A stretch of 64,000 bases of DNA from Chryseobacterium sp. 52 (GTDB lineage Bacteria; Bacteroidota; Bacteroidia; Flavobacteriales; Weeksellaceae), in NCBI RefSeq assembly GCF_002754245.1, contig NZ_PEEX01000001.1:868001-932000 (forward strand), read 5' to 3'. The notes beneath the pieces are model-generated. The model did no database searches and was not told the DNA's origin. It saw only the letters and a program-made list of their open reading frames with translations. Position 1 is the stretch's first letter. Each line of letters begins with the position of its first letter. Shown here one piece after another: positions 31,326 through 40,391 of this stretch. The translations under genes were made by a program, and so were the position numbers.

Positions 31326-32651
31326 TTATTTTAATACCTGCTCTTTAAACTGTTTTCCTCTGTCTTCATAGCTTTTGAAGAGGTCAAAACTTGCGCAGCA
31401 TGGGGAAAGTAAAACGGTATCTCCGTTTTCTGCCAGTGATTTTGATATTTTCACGGCTTCTTCCATGCTTGAAGTATCATAGATGAATTCTTTTTTGTTT
31501 TTAAAGAAGTCTATGATCTTCGTATTGTCTATTCCTAAGCAAACAATTGCTTTTACTTTTCTTTTAACGAGATCCTCAATTTCTGAGTAGTCGTTTCCTT
31601 TATCTAATCCTCCTACGATCCATACCGTTGGAGTTTTCATGCTTTCTAAAGCGTAATAGGTTGCATTTACATTCGTTGCCTTGCTGTCATTGATGTATTT
31701 TACACCATTGGCCTCCGTCACGAATTCAAGTCTGTGTTCTACTGCCTGGAAAGTCATTAAGGAATTTCTGATGCTTTCGTTGTTGATCTCCAATATTTTA
31801 CCGGCGATAGACGCAGCTAAACTGTTGGCAACATTGTGATTACCAAGAAGGGAAAGTTTGTCAATTTTCATTGAGAATTCATCCTTCATTTTCACCACGA
31901 TCTCATCGTCATTAATAAAACCACCTTCAGACAACTTCTCTTTTGTAGAGAAAGGGATCATTTTTGCTTTTATTTCCAGTTTTTCAAGGATATTTTTACT
32001 CATTTCATCATCTTTATTGTAGATGAAGAAATTATCATTCTCCTGATTTTCAGTAATTCTGAATTTAGCTAAAGCATATTCCTCATAATTGTAGTTGTAC
32101 TGATCCAGGTGATCCTGTGACAAGTTCAGCAATAAAGAAATATAAGGTCTGAAATTCTGGATATCATCTAACTGGAAAGAGCTTACTTCCAAAACATAAT
32201 ATTCATGGTTTTCATCAGCAACCTGTTTTGCAAAGCTGTATCCTATATTTCCTCCCAGCCCTACATTCAGTCCATCATTTTTCAGGATGTAGTAGATCAG
32301 GGAAGTTGTCGTTGTTTTTCCGTTACTTCCTGTAATGGCAATGATTTTTGCATCCGTAAATTCTGAAGCAAATTCAATTTCAGAGGAGAGTCTTATTCCT
32401 TTTTGATGGATTTTGTGAACAATCTCTGCCTTTTTGGGAATTCCCGGGCTTTTTACGATCCAGTCGGCATTTAAAATTCTTTCTTCGTCGTGGTTTCCTT
32501 CTTCAAATTCAATTTCATTTTCGGCTAAAAACTGCTTATAGTTATCCTTAATAGCTCCCTTGTCTGAAAGAAAAACTTCCAGACCCTGTTTTTTCGCTAA
32601 ATAAGCAGCTCCGCATCCGCTCTCTCCACCTCCTAAAACAACTATTTTCAT
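31326..32651 (-). CDS. murD: UDP-N-acetylmuramoyl-L-alanine--D-glutamate ligase MurD
   Basis: A 441-residue Mur ligase that adds D-Glu. I start it at 32651 (MKIVVLGGGESGCGAAYLA), the Rossmann-like substrate domain; a Met at 32681 adds ten spacer-encoded residues. The P-loop is TGSNGKTTTTSLIYY, and later motifs are LNLSQDHLDQ, YINDSKATN (with a modified-lysine site) and WIVGGLDKGNDYSE. It lies between mraY and ftsW, each separated by a hairpin-type spacer of about 80-95 bases. Confidence 0.96.
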   Translation of the reverse strand: MKIVVLGGGESGCGAAYLAKKQGLEVFLSDKGAIKDNYKQFLAENEIEFEEGNHDEERILNADWIVKSPGIPKKAEIVHKIHQKGIRLSSEIEFASEFTDAKIIAITGSNGKTTTTSLIYYILKNDGLNVGLGGNIGYSFAKQVADENHEYYVLEVSSFQLDDIQNFRPYISLLLNLSQDHLDQYNYNYEEYALAKFRITENQENDNFFIYNKDDEMSKNILEKLEIKAKMIPFSTKEKLSEGGFINDDEIVVKMKDEFSMKIDKLSLLGNHNVANSLAASIAGKILEINNESIRNSLMTFQAVEHRLEFVTEANGVKYINDSKATNVNATYYALESMKTPTVWIVGGLDKGNDYSEIEDLVKRKVKAIVCLGIDNTKIIDFFKNKKEFIYDTSSMEEAVKISKSLAENGDTVLLSPCCASFDLFKSYEDRGKQFKEQVLK

Positions 32652-32656
32652 ATTTA

Positions 32657-32730
32657 TTCTTTTGTAAAATGTGTCATGCAAAATGTATTAATGTAATTTG
32701 GTTTTGTATTAATACTTCACACGTTACACA
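32657..32730. repeat. Intergenic hairpin-type repeat (mraY-murD spacer)
   Basis: Words TTTTGTAAAATGTGTCATGC and AATGTATTAATG are answered by TTAATACTTCACACGTTACA near the mraY end. It is a degenerate member of the same spacer family. Confidence 0.45.
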
Positions 32731-32734
32731 AAAT

Positions 32735-33976
32735 TTATCTCATTTTTAATGTGATCAGGCATATAATAGCCATCATTACTCCGATGATGATCATTCTGTT
32801 GACGATCTTACTCTCATGGAACCCTCCTTTCTGATAGTGGTGGTGTAATGGTGACATTCTAAAAAATCTATTATTCTGGGCATATTCCAACCCGTATTTT
32901 CTTTTTCTGTATTTGAAAACAATGACCTGCAGCATGACAGAAACGTTTTCAATCAGGAAGATTCCGCATAATACAGGAATCAGAAGTTCTTTTCTCAGAA
33001 TGATCGCTAAAACGGCAATCACACCTCCCAGCATTAAACTTCCGGTATCACCCATAAAAACCTGTGCAGGATAGGTATTGTACCAGAAGAAACCGATTAC
33101 GGCGCCTACCATGGCTACCGCAAAAATGGTGGTTTCCCCCATATTAGGGAGGAACATGATATTGAGGTAGTCTGCAAAGATGATGTTCCCGGAAAGGTAG
33201 GCAAACAGGGCTAGTGTAAGGAGTATGACCACACTGGTTCCTGCTGCGAGGCCATCAATTCCGTCTGTAATATTGGCTCCGTTTGATACGGCTGTTACAA
33301 TGAAAATAACGATAGGAATAAAGACAATCCATGCCCATTCGTGGGCATCTTTATCATTCATCCAAAATAAAATTCCACTGTAGTCGAATTCATTGTTCTT
33401 GGCAAACGGAACGGTAGAAACGGTGATCTTTTCGGTAGGCATGAAATTCTGCTCTACATTATTCCGGTTCACTACTTTTGCATCGGCGTATTTTCTTTTA
33501 ACCGTAATGTCCGGGTGGAAATACATTGTAACTCCGACAATTAGCCCTAATCCGACCTGGCCTACAATTTTAAATTTTCCGCTCAGTCCGTCTTTGTTTT
33601 TCTTTACTTTCTTTAAATAATCATCTACGAAACCTATGGCACCCATCCATAACATTGAAACCAGAAGAAGGACAATATAGACATTGGTAATCCTTGTAAA
33701 GAGAAGTACCGGAATGATGGTTGCGATAATAATAATAAGCCCTCCCATAGTAGGAGTTCCTTCTTTTTGTTTTTGTCCGTCTAGCCCAAGGTCACGTACT
33801 AATTCGCCCATCTGTCTTGTCCTCAGATAGTTGATGATTCTTTTTCCAAATACAAGAGCAATGACCAGAGAAAACAACACAGCGATGCCGGCACGGAAAG
33901 AAATGTATTTAAGCATTCCTAATCCCGGGATATGGATTCCTTGGCTGGTAAGATATTCGTATAGATAGTATAACAT
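32735..33976 (-). CDS. mraY: Phospho-N-acetylmuramoyl-pentapeptide transferase MraY
   Basis: A 413-residue polyprenyl-phosphate transferase with about ten helices that makes lipid I. Motifs include [16 protein letters not shown] (catalytic Asp pair), [24 protein letters not shown] and the histidine loop [10 protein letters not shown]. It is about 50 residues longer than E. coli MraY (360). The extra part is a polar loop at about residues 165-215 ([14 protein letters not shown] to NDKDAHEW). The gap to murE is only 16 bases. Confidence 0.96.
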   Translation of the reverse strand: MLYYLYEYLTSQGIHIPGLGMLKYISFRAGIAVLFSLVIALVFGKRIINYLRTRQMGELVRDLGLDGQKQKEGTPTMGGLIIIIATIIPVLLFTRITNVYIVLLLVSMLWMGAIGFVDDYLKKVKKNKDGLSGKFKIVGQVGLGLIVGVTMYFHPDITVKRKYADAKVVNRNNVEQNFMPTEKITVSTVPFAKNNEFDYSGILFWMNDKDAHEWAWIVFIPIVIFIVTAVSNGANITDGIDGLAAGTSVVILLTLALFAYLSGNIIFADYLNIMFLPNMGETTIFAVAMVGAVIGFFWYNTYPAQVFMGDTGSLMLGGVIAVLAIILRKELLIPVLCGIFLIENVSVMLQVIVFKYRKRKYGLEYAQNNRFFRMSPLHHHYQKGGFHESKIVNRMIIIGVMMAIICLITLKMR

Positions 33977-33992
33977 GTCTTCTTTTTTTAAT

Positions 33993-35453
33993 CTATTTAC
34001 TCATTAGCTTCCAAAGCTCGTTGATGGTTTCTTTATCGTCAAAATGATGTTTTACACCATTAATCTCCTGATAGGTTTCGTGGCCTTTTCCGGCTACCAA
34101 AACAATATCTTTTGGTTCTGCAAATTTGATCGCCATTTTGATGGCTTCTTTTCTGTCCGGAATTGAAGTGTATTTGCTGAAGTTTTGAGATTCAACACCT
34201 GCTTCAATTTCTTTGATGATCTGTGCGGGATCTTCAGTTCTAGGGTTATCTGAAGTGATGATTGCCAGTGTTGATTTTTTAGTGGCAATATTTCCCATTT
34301 CAGACCTTTTGGTATGATCTCTGTCGCCTCCGCATCCGAAAACGGTGATCAGTCTTTCGTTTTTCGTTCTGATATCATTGATGCTGTCCAGAATGTTTTC
34401 CAAAGCATCCGGTGTATGTGCATAATCTACAATGAAGAATATACCTCCGTCTGATTTGAATGTTTCAAATCTTCCGGAAACTCTTTTTAGCTTACTGATG
34501 GCCTGAAGAATTTCATCCTGCTCAAAACCTAATTCTGATGCAATTCCGAAGACAAGCAGTAAATTATACACGTTGAACTTTCCTGTCAGTGTTGTCCAGA
34601 ATTCTTTTCCGTTGAAGTTCAACAGCATTCCGTTGAAATCAATTTCTAAAGATTTTCCGTGATAATCTGCCATGGTTTTTAAAGCGTAAGACTTTTTCTT
34701 TGCTTTTGTGTTCTGAAGCATTACCAGACCATTTTTGTCATCAACATTAGTGATGGCTACGGCAGTATCTTCAAGGCCGTCAAAAAATCTTTTCTTAGTT
34801 TTTAAATACTCGTCAAAGGTTTTATGATAGTCCAGGTGATCGTGGGTAAGGTTGGTGAATCCTGCAATTTTAAAATGCAGTCCTTCAATTCTGTTTTGAG
34901 CAATTCCGTGGGAGCTTACCTCCATGAAAGCAAACTCACAGCCTTTTTCAACTGCCTGAGCTAATATTTTATTGATGGTAATTACATCCGGTGTGGTATG
35001 TGTGGCAGGAATAATTTCTTCCCCGATTCTGATTTCCACAGTAGAAAGTAATGCAGAATCATATCCTAAGTTTTTGAAGACATCAAAAAGAAGGGTAGAT
35101 ACTGACGTTTTTCCGTTGGTTCCGGTAACTCCTATTAATTTAAGTTTCTGAGAGGGGTTTCCATAAAAATTGGAGGCAAGATGTCCCAATGCTGTAGAGG
35201 AATCTTTCACCTTAATGTAGGTTACATTTTCATCCATAGTCTCAGGAAATTCTTCACAAACCACTGCTTTTGCACCTTTTTCAACAGATGATGCAATGTA
35301 TGAATGTCCGTCTGCAACGGTTCCTCTCACTGCAACGTAAAGTGAGTTTTCCGTAATCTTTCTGCTGTCGAAAACCAATTCTGAGACCTCACGGGCATCG
35401 TCGCCGTGAATTTCTAAAACTGGGATTCTTTTTAATAATTCTGTTATTATCAT
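33993..35453 (-). CDS. murE: UDP-N-acetylmuramoyl-tripeptide synthetase MurE, meso-DAP type
   Basis: A 486-residue Mur ligase. The P-loop is [14 protein letters not shown], followed by THTTPD and LTHDHLDYH. The residue-selecting motif near the C-terminus is [12 protein letters not shown] is the form found in meso-diaminopimelate-adding enzymes (lysine adders have a different sequence). The stem peptide is thus predicted to be of the usual Gram-negative type. The upstream spacer to ftsI (65 bases) holds a two-hairpin repeat. Confidence 0.96.
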   Translation of the reverse strand: MIITELLKRIPVLEIHGDDAREVSELVFDSRKITENSLYVAVRGTVADGHSYIASSVEKGAKAVVCEEFPETMDENVTYIKVKDSSTALGHLASNFYGNPSQKLKLIGVTGTNGKTSVSTLLFDVFKNLGYDSALLSTVEIRIGEEIIPATHTTPDVITINKILAQAVEKGCEFAFMEVSSHGIAQNRIEGLHFKIAGFTNLTHDHLDYHKTFDEYLKTKKRFFDGLEDTAVAITNVDDKNGLVMLQNTKAKKKSYALKTMADYHGKSLEIDFNGMLLNFNGKEFWTTLTGKFNVYNLLLVFGIASELGFEQDEILQAISKLKRVSGRFETFKSDGGIFFIVDYAHTPDALENILDSINDIRTKNERLITVFGCGGDRDHTKRSEMGNIATKKSTLAIITSDNPRTEDPAQIIKEIEAGVESQNFSKYTSIPDRKEAIKMAIKFAEPKDIVLVAGKGHETYQEINGVKHHFDDKETINELWKLMSK

Positions 35454-35461
35454 TTTTTATC

Positions 35462-35505
35462 AATAGGACTTCATCCTATTTTTTGTTTAATTGTCCCTCC
35501 GGGAC
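35462..35505. repeat. Two-hairpin intergenic repeat (ftsI-murE spacer)
   Basis: First hairpin AATAGGA-CTTCA-TCCTATT (35462-35480), second hairpin GTCCC-TCC-GGGAC (35493-35505). Compared with 26204-26245, the first stem has T/A exchanged to A/T on both sides, so pairing is kept. Confidence 0.55.
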
Positions 35506-35518
35506 TGGGTTTCTACTT

Positions 35519-37510
35519 CTAATTCTGCAGAGATAAATAAATTCTCTGGTTTTTGCTGATGACCGTGCCTTCTAGTGGGAATTGTTCTTTGATTCTTCCG
35601 ACTCCTTTAAAATCAACACGGTATCCTAAGTTTTCCAATTGAGGAATCGCATTTTTACCAATCAGGCCTACTACATTTGGCATCTGTTTATTATTGACTG
35701 CCACTTTAACATTGGGTTCTACCATTTTGCTGAGATTCACCTTTCTGTCTACAAGCATTTCTTTTTCAATATTCTGAGGTGTTTTCAGGAATGTTTTTCC
35801 TGCAATTTCTTTAAACACCGGAGCTGAAACAGTTCCACCATAAAAGCTTTTTGCCGTATTAGGTTCACTGATCATCACGTAACAGGTGTATTTAGGATGA
35901 TCTGCAGGGTAGAATCCGGCGAATGATGCACGGTACTTCATAGGACCAGGAAGCCAGTATTCAAATCTTGCTGTCCCTGTTTTCCCTGCCATTTTCAGGT
36001 TGGGAGTAAAGATGCTTCGTCCTGTTCCTTTTTCTACGGCTTTGGTCAGGGCACTTGTCATCATTTTGATGGCTTTTTCCGAGGCCATTTTATTCACCAT
36101 TACTTCCGGCTTTGCGGTGTACATTACTTTTCCGTCTTTCATGATCTTATCGATGAACAAAGGTTTAAGCATTTTACCGCCGTTAGCAACCCCGTTATAG
36201 AAGGTTGTTAACTGTAAAAGGTTAATGTTTGATGAATATCCGTAAGAAATAGAGGCCAGTGTTGCGGCATTCCATCTCTTGTTTTCCGGAGTTACGATCT
36301 TCGGTTTTGTGATTCCCGGAAGCTCGATGTCCATTTTATCAAAGAGTTTCCATCGTCTCAGGTGGTCAAGAAAGATCTGGGGTTTCTCTGCATAATACTT
36401 TGTGATCAGCTTTGATGTTCCCACATTACTTGACTTGGCTAAAACGTCACTAATATCATATGTTCCTCCGCCATGGCCATCTGAAATTCTCTGCTTTGCA
36501 TAGGTCCATACACCATTTCCGACATCTACGGTAGTATTTTCATCAATGAAACCATCATCCATTGCTGCCAACAGCGAAATGGTTTTGAAGGTAGAGCCCG
36601 GTTCGATATTATCTTTTAACGCATAGTTATAAGAGTCTTCATATTCTCCTGATTCTGTTCTTCTTAGGTTAACCAAAGCACGAACTTTTCCGGTTTCGGT
36701 TTCCATGACGATCACCGTCCCATGCTTAGCTTCATAAGTGATCAGTTGCTTCTCTAATGCAGAGTGCGCAATATCCTGAATTCTAAGGTCTAAGGTGGTG
36801 TAGACATCCTCACCGTCCACCGGTTCTTTTACTTTCCAGTAATCGATGGGCTTCCACTGAGAGGAATTGATTCTCTGCTCCAGTCTCTTGCCGTCTGTTC
36901 CGGTAAGGTATTTTGAAAAAGCACCTTCCAGACCGGCTTTAACTTCTCCGTTATCAATACCGATTGTTCCGGCTCCGATTTCTGAAGTAGCAAGTTCTCT
37001 TTTGTAATTTCTGTCAACAATGAAACCTCCTTTGTTTTTACCTTTTTTAAAGATTGGAAAGTTTCTGACCCTGTCGTACTGATCGAAATCAAGACCTTTC
37101 ACCAAGGTGTAGTACTGGTTTTTCTTTTTCTTCTGTTCGTCAAATTTCTGTCTGAACTCTCCTCTGGATTTTCCGAACATTTTGCTTAAGGAATCTGTCA
37201 GTGCACCAATGTTATTGCTGTAGATGGTGTCTTTCATGGTCTTGAAGTCAAGATAGACATCATAGCGCATCACGGTTGTTGCCAGGATTGATCCGTCTGA
37301 GGCGAACAGGTTTCCACGGGCAGCCTTTAAGGTAGCTTCGCGGTAGTTTTTATTAATGTAATCGTCTTTAATCTCCTGAACATTCGTGTTTTGCAGGATT
37401 ACCAATCTTGTCATAAACAGCACAAATACGCACAGGACTCCTACTGCGAAGAGGTAGCCCCACCTTAACGTTTTTTTACGTTTGTTATCGTATTCATTTT
37501 GTTTTTGCAT
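35519..37510 (-). CDS. ftsI: Septal transpeptidase FtsI (class B PBP) with C-terminal PASTA domain
   Basis: A 663-residue penicillin-binding protein. It has one N-terminal membrane helix (about residues 17-37), a dimerisation domain and a transpeptidase domain with active-site GSTFK (Ser about 305), SSN (about 360) and KTGT (about 510). A single PASTA domain (MPNVVGLIGKNAIPQLENLGY) occupies the last 60 residues, a usual feature of Bacteroidota FtsI. It cross-links septal peptidoglycan with FtsW. The start overlaps the upstream ftsL-like gene by 17 bases, which implies translational coupling. Confidence 0.96.
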   Translation of the reverse strand: MQKQNEYDNKRKKTLRWGYLFAVGVLCVFVLFMTRLVILQNTNVQEIKDDYINKNYREATLKAARGNLFASDGSILATTVMRYDVYLDFKTMKDTIYSNNIGALTDSLSKMFGKSRGEFRQKFDEQKKKKNQYYTLVKGLDFDQYDRVRNFPIFKKGKNKGGFIVDRNYKRELATSEIGAGTIGIDNGEVKAGLEGAFSKYLTGTDGKRLEQRINSSQWKPIDYWKVKEPVDGEDVYTTLDLRIQDIAHSALEKQLITYEAKHGTVIVMETETGKVRALVNLRRTESGEYEDSYNYALKDNIEPGSTFKTISLLAAMDDGFIDENTTVDVGNGVWTYAKQRISDGHGGGTYDISDVLAKSSNVGTSKLITKYYAEKPQIFLDHLRRWKLFDKMDIELPGITKPKIVTPENKRWNAATLASISYGYSSNINLLQLTTFYNGVANGGKMLKPLFIDKIMKDGKVMYTAKPEVMVNKMASEKAIKMMTSALTKAVEKGTGRSIFTPNLKMAGKTGTARFEYWLPGPMKYRASFAGFYPADHPKYTCYVMISEPNTAKSFYGGTVSAPVFKEIAGKTFLKTPQNIEKEMLVDRKVNLSKMVEPNVKVAVNNKQMPNVVGLIGKNAIPQLENLGYRVDFKGVGRIKEQFPLEGTVISKNQRIYLSLQN

Positions 37511-37859
37511 CTGTACTGTCTAGTTTTATGAGCAGTTTATGAGGATGGTTTTCCAAAGTCATTAATGAGTCTTTTGCTACTTCCTTCCCCAGTTCCGATT
37601 CCATTTTTACTTTGATCAGCTTACTCTGGGCGTAAGCGTTTCTTGATTTATATTCTTCTGTTTCTTCCTTTAATGCATTGACAATTCTGATCTTCTTGTC
37701 GACGAGGTGATTGCTGTAAATCATCGCCATCATTAGAATGAACAACAGTAAAAAATACTTGTAATGAGTTTTTATCTCATCACGGTTCAGAAAGTTTCCT
37801 TTTATAATATCTATAAAAGTGAGTTTTTTCTGAGGGCGATTTGTTGTTCTTTTTGCCAA
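37494..37859 (-). CDS. ftsL: FtsL-like divisome protein
   Basis: A 121-residue bitopic protein: a basic cytoplasmic N-terminus (KRTTNRPQKK), one membrane helix (about residues 34-52) and a periplasmic coiled-coil-like segment with heptad-type spacing (VNALKEETEEYKSRNAYAQSKLIKV). Sequence conservation in FtsL is low, so the call depends on size, topology and its place between rsmH and ftsI. Its end overlaps ftsI by 17 bases. It would bridge FtsQ and the FtsW/FtsI synthase. Confidence 0.82.
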   Translation of the reverse strand: MAKRTTNRPQKKLTFIDIIKGNFLNRDEIKTHYKYFLLLFILMMAMIYSNHLVDKKIRIVNALKEETEEYKSRNAYAQSKLIKVKMESELGKEVAKDSLMTLENHPHKLLIKLDSTDAKTK

Positions 37860-37895
37860 GATTTTTATGTCAATTTGGTTACAGTGAATTCACTT

Positions 37896-38789
37896 TTATA
37901 CTTTTATTCCTGTTCTCATTTTCGCACTTCTTGCTCTTGAGTTTTCTTCGATTTCGCTGTCATCAGGAATGATCGCTTTACTTTTAAGCAATTCAAATAC
38001 CTTTTTATAGTTTCCGTAGATATCTCTCTGCTGTTCTCCTTCAAACATTCCGTTTTTCAGGAATCTTTTTACCAGACGGTCTTCTAATGAATGGTAAGAA
38101 ATAACAACCAGTCTTCCTTCGGGTCTTAAAACATTGAGTGCCTGAACAAGCATTTCTTTTAATGCTTCAAGTTCCTGGTTGACTTCTATTCGTATTGCCT
38201 GGAAAAGCTGTGCATAAAATTTATTCACTTTGTGAGGTGGCAGAAAGCTGAAAAGCTTTTTCAGATCCTCGGTGGTGTTTATGCTTTTTGTTTTTCTGTG
38301 GTGAACGATGTCTCTTGCGAGTTTTCTTGCTTCTCTCAATTCACCGTAGTGATAAAAGATATCGGCAAGTTCTGTTTCTTCGTATTCATTGATTACTTTT
38401 CTGGCATCAAGACTCTGCATCACGTTCATTCTCATGTCCAATGGTGCGTTGTTTCTTGTAGAAAATCCTCTTTCGGCTTCGTCAAACTGGTGGGATGAAA
38501 CCCCAAGGTCTGCTAATACTCCGTCAACCTGAGAAATACCATACATCAGCATTGAGTTTTCCAAAAACCGGAAATTTTGATTGACCAGCGTAAATCTGGG
38601 ATCGTCAATTGTATTTTTAAGAGCATCCAGATCCTGGTCAAAACTGAACAGTTTTCCTTTCTCTGAGAGTCTGCTCAGAATTTCTCTTGAGTGGCCTCCT
38701 CCTCCAAAAGTGCAGTCCACGTATATTCCGTCAGGATTCGTCACCAAATCATCAACGCTCTGCTTCAATAAAACGGGGTTGTGGTACAT
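37896..38789 (-). CDS. rsmH: 16S rRNA (cytosine-1402-N4)-methyltransferase RsmH
   Basis: A 297-residue SAM-dependent methyltransferase (MraW). The N-terminus has YHNPVLLKQSVDDLV and the SAM-binding VDCTFGGGGHSREIL. Middle motifs are GVLADLGVSSHQFDEAERGFS and the late SYHSLEDRLVKRF. It methylates C1402 of 16S rRNA in the ribosomal P site. It lies between mraZ (43-base gap) and the ftsL-like gene (36-base gap), the usual order. Confidence 0.97.
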   Translation of the reverse strand: MYHNPVLLKQSVDDLVTNPDGIYVDCTFGGGGHSREILSRLSEKGKLFSFDQDLDALKNTIDDPRFTLVNQNFRFLENSMLMYGISQVDGVLADLGVSSHQFDEAERGFSTRNNAPLDMRMNVMQSLDARKVINEYEETELADIFYHYGELREARKLARDIVHHRKTKSINTTEDLKKLFSFLPPHKVNKFYAQLFQAIRIEVNQELEALKEMLVQALNVLRPEGRLVVISYHSLEDRLVKRFLKNGMFEGEQQRDIYGNYKKVFELLKSKAIIPDDSEIEENSRARSAKMRTGIKV

Positions 38790-38832
38790 ACTTAATTGTG
38801 TTTTTTACCTTGCCTTTTACAGCAAGCGCGGT

Positions 38833-39291
38833 TTATTCTTCATCGAAAGCTCCCATCACATCTTCAGCAAGGCTCGCAAAATCAGCTTCGTTGGTTGAGA
38901 TTACCTTTTCATAGGCTTCTTTATCCCAAATTTCAAAAAGCTCTCCTGCGCTTGTAATAACAGTGTCTTTCTGAAGGTTTGCAAAATGAACCAGATCTTT
39001 TGAGATCTGAAGTCTTCCTGCATTGTCCAGTTCTACTGTTTTTACACCTGCCGTAAACATTCGAATGAAATCAGCATTCTTTTTAATGAATCTGTTTAAC
39101 TTATTAATCTTGCCCATCAGTTTGTCCCAGGCATTCATGGGATAGACTTCTAGACAAGGCTGGAACACGGATCTCTTGACTACGAACGTCTTATCGTCGA
39201 AGTCTTCCATTTGTTTAATTAAAGATGAAGGAACTTTTAAACGGCCTTTATCGTCAATTTTACACTCATATGTTCCAATGAAATTTTTCAT
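38833..39291 (-). CDS. mraZ: Transcriptional regulator MraZ
   Basis: A 152-residue AbrB-like DNA-binding protein and first gene of the dcw cluster. The start at 39291 (MKNFIGTYECKIDDKGR) is chosen over an in-frame Met at 39330, which lies upstream of the promoter box. Two SpoVT-AbrB repeats are visible: DDKGRLKVPSSL at residues about 12-24 and DNAGRLQISKDL at about 88-99. MraZ rings bind short direct repeats in front of their own gene; a matching pair is present at 39324-39345, which implies autoregulation of the cluster. Confidence 0.95.
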   Translation of the reverse strand: MKNFIGTYECKIDDKGRLKVPSSLIKQMEDFDDKTFVVKRSVFQPCLEVYPMNAWDKLMGKINKLNRFIKKNADFIRMFTAGVKTVELDNAGRLQISKDLVHFANLQKDTVITSAGELFEIWDKEAYEKVISTNEADFASLAEDVMGAFDEE

Positions 39292-39297
39292 TTGGGA

Positions 39298-39305
39298 CAA
39301 ATTTA
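39298..39305 (-). promoter_or_regulatory. mraZ: -7 box (TAAATTTG) of the dcw cluster
   Basis: Minus-strand TAnnTTTG match directly before the mraZ ATG (39291); the leader would be only a few bases. The MraZ repeats lie just upstream, over the expected -33 region. Confidence 0.5.
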
Positions 39306-39323
39306 TATAATAATTTCCAAAAT

Positions 39324-39345
39324 TTCCCACTTTTTCCCACTTTTT
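39324..39345 (-). promoter_or_regulatory. MraZ-binding direct repeats
   Basis: On the minus strand AAAAGTGGGA is repeated twice with a 10-base period. TGGG-containing repeats at about one helical turn are the known target of MraZ rings. The repeats start about 20 bases upstream of the -7 box, where bound MraZ would block polymerase. Confidence 0.7.
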
Positions 39346-39533
39346 GACTTAATGTTAATAAGTTTTATTAAGGGTTTATTTTAAAATTCGTAAATATTTG
39401 AATTTCTGTATGTTATGTAAACTGTTATTTAGCCCATAATAAAGAGGTTTTGAAAAAAGTCAATAAAAAGGGGGATATTATATTATTTTTACTTTAAATT
39501 AGGGTAATCAAAAAATTTTTGAGGTTTAATTTG

Positions 39534-39541
39534 TATTTTTG
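39534..39541 (+). promoter_or_regulatory. -7 box (TATTTTTG) for the alpha/beta hydrolase unit
   Basis: TAnnTTTG match 22 bases before the ATG at 39564. It supports that start over an in-frame upstream codon at 39519. Confidence 0.55.
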
Positions 39542-39563
39542 CAGAGCTTTATTAAGGCATTTT

Positions 39564-40325
39564 ATGATATTTAGTACAAAAAAAGAAAAGAAATATACTT
39601 TTATAGAGGCGGGAGAAGGACATCCATTGGTGCTGTTGCACGGTTTAATGGGTGGTTTGAGTAATTTCGATAAGATGGTAGATTTTTTTTCGGAAAAGGG
39701 GTTCAAGGTATATGTTCCTCAGTTGCCTATCTACGATCTGCCGGTACTCAATACTAATCTTACGACTCTTGCAAAATATATTATCAAGTTTATAGAGAGT
39801 CATATCTCCGGACCTGTCACTATTGTAGGAAACTCAATGGGGGGGCATATAGGGCTTATCATGACTCTGGCAAGACCGGATCTGGTAAATAATCTTGTTT
39901 TAACAGGGAGCTCGGGATTGTATGAAAGAACTTTCGGGGATAGTTTCCCGAGAAAAAATGACCGTTCCTATATAAGGAAGAAAACGGAAGAGGTCTTTTA
40001 TGACCCGGCTATTGCCACAGAAGATCTTGTAGACGAGGTATTTTCTGTAGTGAATGACAGAATGAAAGGAATCAAAACGGTAATGCTGGCAAGAAGTGCC
40101 ATCAAACACAATATGCTTCATGACCTTCCGAAGATCGAGACACCAACGTGTCTGATCTGGGGAAGACAGGATAATGTAACACCTCCTGAAGTGGCTGAAG
40201 ACATGCATAAATTTATCCCGAATTCAGATCTTTTCTGGATCGAGAGATGCGGACATGCTGCGATGATGGAAAAGCCGGATGAATTCAATGAAATTCTCTA
40301 CAGCTGGTTAAAAGATAAAGTTTAA
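39564..40325 (+). CDS. Alpha/beta-fold hydrolase
   Basis: A 253-residue alpha/beta hydrolase. Start 39564 (MIFSTKKEKKYTFIEAG) follows a promoter box. The oxyanion-loop segment is VLLHGLMGG, the nucleophile elbow GNSMGGHIG, the acid region WGRQDNVTPP and the catalytic His RCGHAAMMEKPDEF. The triad therefore looks complete. No substrate can be inferred; the family covers esterases and C-C hydrolases. It is transcribed away from mraZ and ends at a terminator. Confidence 0.9.
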   Translation: MIFSTKKEKKYTFIEAGEGHPLVLLHGLMGGLSNFDKMVDFFSEKGFKVYVPQLPIYDLPVLNTNLTTLAKYIIKFIESHISGPVTIVGNSMGGHIGLIMTLARPDLVNNLVLTGSSGLYERTFGDSFPRKNDRSYIRKKTEEVFYDPAIATEDLVDEVFSVVNDRMKGIKTVMLARSAIKHNMLHDLPKIETPTCLIWGRQDNVTPPEVAEDMHKFIPNSDLFWIERCGHAAMMEKPDEFNEILYSWLKDKV

Positions 40326-40338
40326 AACAAATAATAAT

Positions 40339-40367
40339 AAACCATTAAGAGCTTTTCTTAATGGTTT
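40339..40367 (+). terminator. Rho-independent terminator
   Basis: AAACCATTAAGA pairs with TCTTAATGGTTT over a short loop and is followed by ATTTTT. It ends the alpha/beta hydrolase transcript; engB begins 24 bases later. Confidence 0.75.
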
Positions 40368-40391
40368 ATTTTTCTAAAAAATATTCGAAAG

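Noticed and set aside
39900..40208. 102-codon frame opposite the alpha/beta hydrolase
   Set aside because: Antisense to the catalytic region of a well-supported gene; no independent signals.
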